From NCBI GenBank assembly GCA_002728035.1, contig PBUZ01000093.1, forward strand, positions 1 to 8,349: a stretch of 8,349 nucleotides of DNA, in the 5' to 3' direction. The DNA is from Methanobacteriota archaeon (GTDB lineage Archaea > Thermoplasmatota > Poseidoniia > Poseidoniales > Poseidoniaceae). The notes beneath the pieces were generated by a model, which was given only the letters and a program-made list of their open reading frames with translations, was not told the origin of the DNA and ran no database searches. Both the position numbers and the translations under genes were made by a program. Shown piece by piece: positions 1-5,398 of the stretch; within the stretch, counting starts at the first letter, position 1; each line of letters begins with the position of its first letter.

Positions 1-57
1 CAAAGCGGTCCAACAAGGACAATTTTCTACAACCTGCCGCCCGTTGAACACCCAGCC

Positions 58-1065
58 TCACTGAACGGTCGAGGCTTCTTCTAGAGGGTAGACGTCCCAC
101 GGCTTGCTGCCTCGTCTTCTGAACATGGACGTCCGCATCGACCTCAAGATCATTCTAGCGAAACGCAATGCCCTTCGAATGGACTGGAATGGATGTAGAA
201 GGTACCACAACGGGTTGGCCCACCCTCGAAAAGGATGGCGCAATTGACGCAGGATACCATCGGGAACCGGTTCGTTCACACCGTAGGTTTGCGGTCGTCG
301 ATTCTTGGGCATGAAATAGGTGCCAAACAACTGGTCCCAGAGGGGAAGGAACGTCGAATAATTCGTCCATATGGCATCCCGTTCATTTGTGTGGTGCCAG
401 TGATGAAATTCCGGTGTGATGATGAGTCGATGCAGCCACTTGAGTCTCCACCGTACATTGGCGTGAAGGAACAACCCGAGAACGAGTTGAGCCACTGCGA
501 GAGCCCCGGTGAGTTCGAAGGAAAATCCAGCGGCGATCAGGAAAAAGAAGGCAGGTGCGAGAATGGTGCCGTCAAGGGGATGAGCACGAAACCCGCTCGC
601 CCAATCCAGATGCTCGGTGGAATGATGAATTGAGTGGAATTTCCACAACACAGGAATTTCGTGATAAAACCGATGTGTCCAGTAAACGAGCGCGTCGAAC
701 AAGAGGAAGCCAACCACCGGCAAGTAAGCGTCAGGAATCTTGGCAACATACGGCGCCAAGAGCAGCCCTGGAATCCAAGCCAGACTCAAGAGACCGATGG
801 CAAAGGCCACCACTCCCGTCAGCAACCCCATCAAGGGAGAGACCAAGGCATAACCGATGTCGGTGTCCAGATAAGGTCGGCGCACCTTCTGACCCTTGTG
901 ACGAGGGAACAATTTTTCGAAGGGCACCACCAAGACGAACAGAAGCACGACGATCACCACGCCATCGGTGGAGATTGAGAGCGCGGCAACGATGAGGCCC
1001 AGCGTGATCAGGCGGAGCAGCATGGAGACGAGACGTGCCTTGAAACCAACACCGTCTTCATCCAT
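58..1065 (-). CDS. Sterol desaturase / fatty acid hydroxylase superfamily membrane protein
   Basis: This 335-residue protein belongs to the membrane-bound di-iron desaturase/hydroxylase superfamily, whose members use O2 to hydroxylate or desaturate lipids. The histidine clusters that bind the two irons are all visible: HRFYH at residues 131-135 (HxxxH), HSIHH at 144-148 (HxxHH) and HHWHH at 221-225 (HxxHH), with further histidines at 162 and 201. Hydrophobic segments at about 17-48, 70-108, 114-130 and 165-200 are expected to be membrane helices, with the histidine sites facing the cytoplasm. The C-terminus after about residue 290 is basic and rich in arginine. The ATG at 1065 is chosen because a TATA-like box lies 26 nt upstream and no Shine-Dalgarno motif is present, which suits a leaderless mRNA. 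The gene is divergent from the SLOG gene. The substrate cannot be read from the sequence: a sterol, carotenoid, fatty acid or archaeal isoprenoid lipid are all possible. Family assignment is secure. Confidence 0.9.
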   Translation of the reverse strand: MDEDGVGFKARLVSMLLRLITLGLIVAALSISTDGVVIVVLLFVLVVPFEKLFPRHKGQKVRRPYLDTDIGYALVSPLMGLLTGVVAFAIGLLSLAWIPGLLLAPYVAKIPDAYLPVVGFLLFDALVYWTHRFYHEIPVLWKFHSIHHSTEHLDWASGFRAHPLDGTILAPAFFFLIAAGFSFELTGALAVAQLVLGLFLHANVRWRLKWLHRLIITPEFHHWHHTNERDAIWTNYSTFLPLWDQLFGTYFMPKNRRPQTYGVNEPVPDGILRQLRHPFRGWANPLWYLLHPFQSIRRALRFARMILRSMRTSMFRRRGSKPWDVYPLEEASTVQ

Positions 1066-1086
1066 AGGAGGGACTCATCTACAGCG

Positions 1087-1095
1087 TATTTCATA
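1087..1095 (-). promoter_or_regulatory. TATA-like box for the desaturase gene (leaderless)
   Basis: On the minus strand this reads TATGAAATA, centred 26 nt upstream of the ATG at 1065. That is the usual distance from an archaeal TATA box to the transcription start, so the transcript would begin at or next to the start codon. No Shine-Dalgarno sequence precedes the ATG, which agrees. The motif is short and only approximates the TATA consensus. Confidence 0.4.
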
Positions 1096-1147
1096 CCATT
1101 CATTGGTTGCTCGTGATGTGGAAACACAAGCACAGTTATGGTGAAAC

Positions 1148-1164
1148 TGCAGGAAAATGCTGCA
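1148..1164. repeat. 17-bp palindrome TGCAG-N7-CTGCA
   Basis: A perfect 5-bp inverted repeat with a 7-nt spacer (gaaaatg) lies in the divergent intergenic region between the desaturase and SLOG genes, about 54 nt before the SLOG start. Its size fits a small dimeric regulator site, but arms this short can arise by chance. No second copy was noticed in the window. Confidence 0.3.
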
Positions 1165-1217
1165 TTTCTTCCGCAATCCAACAAAAAAACCTGTCTTTTT
1201 CCACGAACCTTGATATC

Positions 1218-1703
1218 ATGACACGCCTATGGCTCTGCATGAGCGGAACGATGCCGACCGGACGAGAAACAATGGAGGCGCTCGCAGGAAAAGACCTCAA
1301 CAACGATGGAAAGGTAATCCATTTGATCGTATGTGGGAACTCGAAATTTTACGATTACAGTTTTTTCGAAGACGAGATGAACATGTGGTGCAAGTACAAC
1401 GGATACCCCGATGTGGTCATCCTCGGTGGCGCAAGTGGCGTGGATTATCTTGCTGAACGATGGGCGGACAACAACAACATCGCCGTAGCGGTGTTTCGAG
1501 AGGCGTGGTCAACGCCTCGCCCGAACCGACCAGAGGATTCGGGAAGGGAAGAAGCGGTCGCTGATTTAGGCGAGCGGATGATGGAACACGCCACCCACAT
1601 GCTGGCGTTCCCTGGACCGCAATCGGTGTGGACGAAACGCATGGAATCAATGGCCAACGAGGCTGGCCTGCCGGTGATGAGTGTACCGCTGCCAATGGCG
1701 TGA
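1218..1703 (+). CDS. SLOG-superfamily (DUF2493/YAcAr-like) protein
   Basis: From the ATG at 1218 this is a 161-residue protein that resembles the DUF2493 branch of the SLOG/DprA-like Rossmann fold, a group thought to bind nucleotides or nucleotide-derived ligands. The pattern is a first beta strand with the Cys-Gly turn (LIVCGNSKFYDY), then the family hallmark GGASGVDYLAERWA about 40 residues later, then a strand (IAVAVFREAW), a helix with several Met residues, and a final strand plus turn (MLAFPGP). The exact start is uncertain: ATG codons at 1218, 1239 and 1251 all precede the domain, and a TATA-like tgatatc at 1211-1217 would suit a leaderless start at 1239. A longer reading from a TTG at 1107 is AT-rich and lacks conserved sequence. 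The gene converges on the CysJ-like gene with no base between the two stop codons. Function is unknown; family assignment is fairly confident. Confidence 0.75.
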   Translation: MTRLWLCMSGTMPTGRETMEALAGKDLNNDGKVIHLIVCGNSKFYDYSFFEDEMNMWCKYNGYPDVVILGGASGVDYLAERWADNNNIAVAVFREAWSTPRPNRPEDSGREEAVADLGERMMEHATHMLAFPGPQSVWTKRMESMANEAGLPVMSVPLPMA

Positions 1704-2957
1704 TCAGTACACGTCGCGAAGGTAGCGCTTCTCTTCACGCATCATCGTCTTCTCGATGAAATGTGTCGCATCGTCCTCGGACATACCTCCGTGGTCGATG
1801 GCGATCTGAATCAGGGCACGGTGGACGTCTTTGGCCATGTATTGTTTGTCGCCACAGATGTAGAAGTAAGCGCCACGCTCAAACCATTCCCACACCTCTG
1901 CACCGTGCTCCTTGAGGCGGTGTTGAACGTAGATTTTCTCTTCTTGGTCTCGAGACCACGCAGTGGTGAAACGCCAAAGGTGCCCTTCGTCAATCCATGC
2001 CTCAATCTCGTCCTTGTAGTAGAATTCTGTTTTTGCAGATTGGTCACCGAAGAACAACCAGTTCTTTCCACCGCCACCGTCATGGACCCGTTGTTCCATG
2101 AAGGCTCGGAACGGTGCAATACCGGTGCCGGGCCCAACCATGATGATGTCCGTTTCTTTGTCTTCGGGCAACACAAAGGACTTGGTTGGCGACATGAAAA
2201 CGCCGATTGGAGCGCCAGAGGTATCGATCTCGTCAGCCATGAATTGCGTGCACAACCCACCACGGGCACGGCCGTTGTACTCGAACCGAACAATACCGAC
2301 CGTGAGTTCAACGAAACCCGGATGGGCATCGTGAGATGAAGCGATGGAGTACAGACGCGGTTTGAGGCGGTCTGCAAGTTCCAGGAACTCCTCGGGCGAG
2401 TACTTGACCTCAAACTCTCGCATGATGTCGATGTAGTCTCGGGTCCAGAGGTAATCTTCGATGGCTTTGGCATCCACCGTGATGGCTTCAACTTGTGCTG
2501 CGGGGTCGTCGGACGGCACCGATGGTCGAAGACTCGAAGGCACCTTTTCATCTTCCGAGGCCGTCCATGTTGCGTCGTTTCGGGTACGTGAGACAAGACT
2601 CATCGAGATGTTCATGCCGCTCGAGACGACTTTTTCAGCAAGGGATTGAACGAACTTCTTGTTGGCCATGTGGACTTCAAAATCCTTCTTCAGCGCATCA
2701 TAAAGCGAGCGCTCCCCGTTGTGTGTGGTGACGGTCGCATCTCGGTCCCAGCCTTGGACTTCGATGAGCTCGTCAACGATGTGAGGTGGGTTTTCGGCAA
2801 GGACGCCAAGTGCGTCTCCCACTTTGTAATCCAAGCCGGAATCGCCCAAATCAAACACGATGTGCCGCGTTTCCTTGCGAGAGCCCTCACCGTTCAGGAT
2901 GTAGTTCTCGGTAATTTGGGTCATGTAGGGATTCTTTGCCGACCAATTGCCTGCCAT
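1704..2957 (-). CDS. CysJ-like NADPH flavin reductase (FNR module) without flavodoxin domain
   Basis: This 417-residue protein matches the FAD/NADPH half of sulfite reductase flavoprotein alpha (CysJ) and the cytochrome P450 reductase family. It has the connecting and FAD domain (GSRKETRHIVFDL near 25-37, SGLDYKVGDALGV 40-52), the FAD motif RLYS at 201-204, GGLCTQFM at 233-240, and the NADPH motif GPGTGIAPF at 275-283. SRD at 335-337 with K341 and Q345 contact the NADPH 2'-phosphate in the family, CGD is at 368-370, and the C-terminus RYLRDVY has the terminal Tyr that stacks on FAD. It should move electrons from NADPH through FAD to a separate acceptor, because the N-terminal FMN-binding flavodoxin domain is absent. 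A stretch at about 125-170 is longer than in CysJ and rich in Ser, Asp and Pro. The ATG at 2957 is chosen over the one at 2981 because GGTGAG sits just upstream and homology starts soon after. Acceptor unknown: a sulfite reductase, flavodoxin or P450-type partner is possible. Confidence 0.88.
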   Translation of the reverse strand: MAGNWSAKNPYMTQITENYILNGEGSRKETRHIVFDLGDSGLDYKVGDALGVLAENPPHIVDELIEVQGWDRDATVTTHNGERSLYDALKKDFEVHMANKKFVQSLAEKVVSSGMNISMSLVSRTRNDATWTASEDEKVPSSLRPSVPSDDPAAQVEAITVDAKAIEDYLWTRDYIDIMREFEVKYSPEEFLELADRLKPRLYSIASSHDAHPGFVELTVGIVRFEYNGRARGGLCTQFMADEIDTSGAPIGVFMSPTKSFVLPEDKETDIIMVGPGTGIAPFRAFMEQRVHDGGGGKNWLFFGDQSAKTEFYYKDEIEAWIDEGHLWRFTTAWSRDQEEKIYVQHRLKEHGAEVWEWFERGAYFYICGDKQYMAKDVHRALIQIAIDHGGMSEDDATHFIEKTMMREEKRYLRDVY

Positions 2958-2960
2958 GTG

Positions 2961-2966
2961 CTCACC
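2961..2966 (-). promoter_or_regulatory. Ribosome binding site GGTGAG that decides the start at 2957
   Basis: On the minus strand GGTGAG ends 3 nt before the ATG at 2957 and matches the GGTGA core of the archaeal anti-Shine-Dalgarno. It supports this ATG over the one 24 nt upstream at 2981, where no such motif was noticed. It directly abuts the palindrome at 2967-2981. Confidence 0.5.
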
Positions 2967-2981
2967 TTGCCCGTTGGGCAA
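2967..2981. promoter_or_regulatory. 15-bp palindrome TTGCCC-N3-GGGCAA at the CysJ-like gene start
   Basis: A perfect 6-bp inverted repeat with a 3-nt spacer lies immediately upstream of the ribosome binding site of the CysJ-like gene. If the TATA-like box at 3001-3008 is used, transcription would begin near 2978, inside the palindrome. It could then be a repressor operator at the start point or an mRNA hairpin that touches the ribosome binding site. The sequence alone cannot separate these. Confidence 0.45.
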
Positions 2982-3000
2982 CTTTTCCCACCCAAGGTCG

Positions 3001-3008
3001 CTATATCA
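3001..3008 (-). promoter_or_regulatory. TATA-like box in the divergent promoter region
   Basis: The minus strand reads TGATATAG, the only clear TATA-like element between the CysJ-like gene and the MBL-fold gene. Its centre is about 26 nt from the palindrome at 2967-2981, giving the CysJ-like gene a leader of about 20 nt that can hold its ribosome binding site. Because TATATC is nearly symmetric, it could also serve the plus-strand gene with a longer leader. Confidence 0.35.
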
Positions 3009-3086
3009 TGGTTGGTATGACTTCACATCCCCAAGGCCATTCGGCTTCACCGATGGGAAGAAGAAGAAAGAGCATCTCCCCGTACC

Positions 3087-3896
3087 ATGGCACACCGTGT
3101 GGACATGTTGGGCACCGGCAACGCCTTTCTTCCGCATGGCCGCCATCACTCCTTTGCGCTGTTCGACGGCGCCCATATCATCGATGCCCCCCCAACGGCG
3201 TTGGCCGGACTTCGTCGAAACGGAACCGATGTATCCGAGATCAGGACCGTGTTCATCACCCATGTTCACGGCGATCATGTCTTTGGTTTCCCCTTCTTGT
3301 TGCTGGAGCGAAAATACATCTCGGACAGAGACGGGACCAAACCGCTTCGTGTGGTGGGCACGCCCTTTGTGAAGGAACGGTTGACGTTGTTGTGCCAAAT
3401 GGCATTCCCTGGCTCACTGGACAGCATGCTCGAACATGTTGAATGGGAGATGGGGGACCAAGGGAAAACCGATGACGGATGGTCATGGGAGCGTTTTGAC
3501 GTGCATCACGACGATGCCGTGGAACCGCACGGTTATCGATTTGAGCACACGGACGGGGCGTCGTTCGTTCACAGCGGTGATTCTGGTCCCTGCGAGACGC
3601 TGTATGATGCAATTGAACGATCGGGAATGGCCATCCTCGAAATGGGATTCCCCGATTGGGTACCGTCAACACATCATCACAAACCTTCGGATGTTCGCGC
3701 ACTTGCTGAGCGTTGTTCCACACCGTTGGCCATCACGCATACCTACATCGACGACACAAGCACGCACCCGCCTGTCTTGTCTGACGCCCTGCCCGAACAC
3801 CCCGAACATGTTGTCCATCTACAGGACGGATATGCGATGACTTGGGATTCGGCGGCATGGATTTTTCACGCTCCAAACTCGTCGAATGATGCATGA
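3087..3896 (+). CDS. RNase Z-like metallo-beta-lactamase-fold hydrolase
   Basis: This 269-residue protein has the metal site of the RNase Z branch of the metallo-beta-lactamase fold. HVHGDH at 59-64 is the HxHxDH motif that binds two zinc ions. The other ligand positions follow in the RNase Z order: a His near 140-141 before a GYRFEH stretch, Asp165 in HSGDSGPCETL, a His cluster at 196-198 (THHHKPSDV), and His218 in AITHTYID. The family's best known reaction is 3' trimming of tRNA precursors, but the long flexible exosite arm of true RNase Z is not evident, so another phosphodiester or small-ester substrate is possible. The ATG at 3087 is the only in-frame ATG after an upstream stop at 3018; a purine-rich GAA run precedes it but there is no clear Shine-Dalgarno. 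The gene stands alone between the divergent CysJ-like gene and orc1. Confidence 0.82.
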   Translation: MAHRVDMLGTGNAFLPHGRHHSFALFDGAHIIDAPPTALAGLRRNGTDVSEIRTVFITHVHGDHVFGFPFLLLERKYISDRDGTKPLRVVGTPFVKERLTLLCQMAFPGSLDSMLEHVEWEMGDQGKTDDGWSWERFDVHHDDAVEPHGYRFEHTDGASFVHSGDSGPCETLYDAIERSGMAILEMGFPDWVPSTHHHKPSDVRALAERCSTPLAITHTYIDDTSTHPPVLSDALPEHPEHVVHLQDGYAMTWDSAAWIFHAPNSSNDA

Positions 3897-3908
3897 AGAA
3901 AATGTTCA

Positions 3909-3913
3909 TTTTT
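3909..3913 (+). terminator. Possible oligo-T terminator of the MBL-fold gene
   Basis: A run of five T residues lies 13-17 nt after the stop codon of the MBL-fold gene. Archaeal RNA polymerase can terminate at short T tracts without a hairpin. The tract is short, so this is weak support. Confidence 0.25.
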
Positions 3914-3957
3914 CAAAAAAATGCTGGTCCTTTATATCCAATATTGAGGCGTCATCG

Positions 3958-3983
3958 GGTTGGAAAATTCAAGCCTTCCAACC
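3958..3983. repeat. 26-bp perfect inverted repeat GGTTGGAA-N10-TTCCAACC
   Basis: Both 8-bp arms match perfectly around a 10-nt spacer. The arms are about 18 bp apart centre to centre, a geometry suited to a protein dimer. It lies about 105 nt upstream of orc1 and about 17 nt before the ATATAAG box. The TGGAAA part loosely resembles half of known archaeal initiator-binding elements, but the G-rich tail of the ORB consensus is missing. Confidence 0.6.
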
Positions 3984-3999
3984 ACAACGGTGGACAGGC

Positions 4000-4006
4000 A
4001 TATAAG
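4000..4006 (+). promoter_or_regulatory. Likely TATA box of orc1/cdc6
   Basis: ATATAAG, preceded by a purine-containing aggc, is centred near 4003, which predicts a start near 4029 and a leader of about 60 nt that includes the strong ribosome binding site. The more perfect-looking TATAAATA at 4067-4074 lies only about 18 nt from the ATG and would place the start inside the coding region. A third box, tttatatc at 3931-3938, would give a leader of about 130 nt. Confidence 0.45.
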
Positions 4007-4073
4007 GGGGACTCGGACTCACCAGCATTATGGCGTTCAGTCCGCTAAGGACTCGTTCGTCATGGGTATAAAT

Positions 4074-4082
4074 AGGAGGTGA
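4074..4082 (+). promoter_or_regulatory. Strong ribosome binding site of orc1/cdc6
   Basis: AGGAGGTGA ends 6 nt before the ATG at 4089 and is an almost complete match to the archaeal anti-Shine-Dalgarno. It is the strongest ribosome binding site in the window and fixes the start of orc1/cdc6. Confidence 0.75.
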
Positions 4083-4088
4083 ACACAC

Positions 4089-5330
4089 ATGGATTCCAAC
4101 ATCTTTGACAAGTTCATTTCCCAACAAACTTTGTTCGCCAACAAGGAAAATCTACGCCACAATCACCGACCTACCCAACTCCCCCATCGAACCGATGAAA
4201 TCGAGAAGATTTCCTACAACCTCTGGGAAGCACTCAAGGGACATATTCCTTCCAACATGACCCTCTACGGTGTTACGGGTGCAGGCAAGACTGCAGTCAC
4301 GGATTACGTGTGCCACCACCTCAAGGCAAAAGGAAAAGCCATGGATCGAAAAGTCGAGGCCATCATGGTCAACTGCCGCCAAATCGACACACAATACCGG
4401 GTGCTCAGCCATATCGGAAACTCCCTTCTCGAGGAGTTTGAACAAGATGAAATTCCCTTCACAGGGTGGCCAACCGACCGCGTCTTCAATGAATTGATCC
4501 GCAGAATGGACCGAAGGGGAGGGGTCTTCGTCATCGTCTTGGATGAAATCGACCACCTGGTCAGGAAAGCGGGTGACGATCTCCTCTACAACCTCACGAG
4601 CATGAATTCCTCCCTCAAGGTTGCCCGTGCCTGTGTCATCGGCATTTCCAACGACCTCAAATTCACCGATTTCCTTGACCCCCGAGTGCGCTCGAGACTC
4701 GGCCAACTCGATGTGTTGTTCAAGCCGTACGATGCCGAGCAACTCCAAGACATCCTTCGCCAACGAGCACACGAAGGGTTGCGTGCTGGCGTGATCGGAC
4801 CTGGCGTCATCGAATTGTGTGCTGCCCTCGCAGCGCAAGAACACGGTGATGCACGCTGCGCCCTGGATCTCTTGAGAATCTCCGCTGAAAAGGCTGAACA
4901 AGGCGGCGAGAAACTCGTCAACCAAAACCATGTGAGAATCGCGCAGAGCCAGATGGAATCCGACCAAATCACGCCGGTGATTTCCACCCTCCCCAATCAA
5001 CAAAAACTTGTCCTCGCTGCCATTTTAATCAACGAAAAGAACGGTTTGAGGAACGTCCAAACAGGACAAGTTTACGATATTTATCGCCAAGCATGCAAAC
5101 ACACCCGTCAAAATCCATTGACGCAACGTCGCATCTCGGGACTCATCTCCAACCTTGACATGCTTGGCTTGGTCACTGCTCGAACCGTGAGCAAAGGCCG
5201 TTATGGACGCTCAAAAGAAATCAACTCCTGCATTCCTGCCAACATCAATCCAGAAGAGATCATGGCAAATGCAGAGGAAGAAATGGCGGTTGTCTTCTCC
5301 TCTACATACCACCACCAAACTTCGCTTTGA
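4089..5330 (+). CDS. cdc6: Orc1/Cdc6 replication initiator, AAA+ ATPase
   Basis: This 413-residue protein is the archaeal replication initiator, which binds origin DNA and helps load the MCM helicase. The N-terminus has the family pattern with RPTQLPHRTDEIEKI at 27-41. Walker A is GVTGAGKTA at 61-69, Walker B is VFVIVLDEID at 146-154, and sensor 1 is ISNDLKF with N188. An arginine-finger region is RVRSRLG at 199-205, and the sensor 2 helix GDARCALDLL is at 253-262. The remaining 150 residues have the length and helical look of the DNA-binding winged-helix domain (for example QRRISGLISNLDMLGLVTART). The start is fixed by a strong AGGAGGTGA. The upstream region is full of inverted repeats, which suggests self-regulation or an adjacent origin. 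Length and motifs are those of a complete, active gene. Which paralogue of Orc1/Cdc6 it is cannot be told from this window. Confidence 0.96.
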   Translation: MDSNIFDKFISQQTLFANKENLRHNHRPTQLPHRTDEIEKISYNLWEALKGHIPSNMTLYGVTGAGKTAVTDYVCHHLKAKGKAMDRKVEAIMVNCRQIDTQYRVLSHIGNSLLEEFEQDEIPFTGWPTDRVFNELIRRMDRRGGVFVIVLDEIDHLVRKAGDDLLYNLTSMNSSLKVARACVIGISNDLKFTDFLDPRVRSRLGQLDVLFKPYDAEQLQDILRQRAHEGLRAGVIGPGVIELCAALAAQEHGDARCALDLLRISAEKAEQGGEKLVNQNHVRIAQSQMESDQITPVISTLPNQQKLVLAAILINEKNGLRNVQTGQVYDIYRQACKHTRQNPLTQRRISGLISNLDMLGLVTARTVSKGRYGRSKEINSCIPANINPEEIMANAEEEMAVVFSSTYHHQTSL

Positions 5331-5368
5331 AGTTCCTCCAATCATCGGTGGCGAGTTCATTCGGTGCG

Positions 5369-5376
5369 CTTAAATG
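5369..5376 (+). promoter_or_regulatory. TATA-like box of the small membrane protein gene (leaderless)
   Basis: CTTAAATG is centred 26 nt upstream of the ATG at 5399, the spacing expected if transcription starts exactly at the start codon. It lies in the 68-bp gap after orc1 and supports the ATG at 5399 over the TTG at 5327. Confidence 0.4.
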
Positions 5377-5398
5377 CCCTTCGTCAGTCGGCGGAGGC

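Larger units (their letters stand above)
3920..4029. repeat. Widely spaced 9-bp inverted repeat AATGCTGGT / ACCAGCATT
   Basis: AATGCTGGT at 3920-3928 is the exact reverse complement of ACCAGCATT at 4021-4029. The left arm sits next to the TATA-like tttatatc (3931-3938). The right arm covers the start point expected from the TATA-like box at 4000-4006. The pair encloses the inner repeat at 3958-3983, so both copies could be sites for the same regulator or the ends of a looped nucleoprotein structure. Confidence 0.45.
3897..4088. other. Structured orc1/cdc6 upstream region, candidate replication origin or autoregulatory region
   Basis: This 192-bp non-coding stretch begins with an AT-rich block (about 3897-3945) and holds an inner and an outer perfect inverted repeat, three copies of GGACTC (4009-4014, 4015-4020, 4049-4054), a small stem AGTCC-N5-GGACT (4039-4053), and TATA-like boxes near 3931, 4000 and 4067. 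Archaeal origins are often placed beside orc1/cdc6 and combine inverted-repeat initiator sites with AT-rich DNA, so the position fits. The repeats do not clearly match the G-rich ORB consensus, and autoregulation of the gene is an equally good reading. Confidence 0.4.

Noticed and set aside
1..57. Possible gene or RNA at the left edge
   Set aside because: Only 57 bases lie downstream of the desaturase stop, with no clear motif, frame or terminator to support a call.
1107..1217. N-terminal extension of the SLOG gene from a TTG at 1107
   Set aside because: The extra 37 residues are AT-rich, low in family-like sequence and overlap the palindrome and likely promoter region. ATG codons nearer the domain are available.
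2958..2981. ATG at 2981 as start of the CysJ-like gene
   Set aside because: The added eight residues would be encoded by the palindrome and ribosome binding site region; GGTGAG points to the ATG at 2957.
4152..5003. Long minus-strand open frame (283 codons) antisense to orc1/cdc6
   Set aside because: It lies entirely within a gene with complete AAA+ motifs, shows no recognisable domain, and is the kind of long shadow that codon bias creates on the opposite strand.
5327..5398. TTG start of the membrane protein overlapping the orc1 stop
   Set aside because: No ribosome binding site precedes it, the added residues are Ser-rich and unremarkable, and a TATA-like box fits the ATG at 5399 instead.
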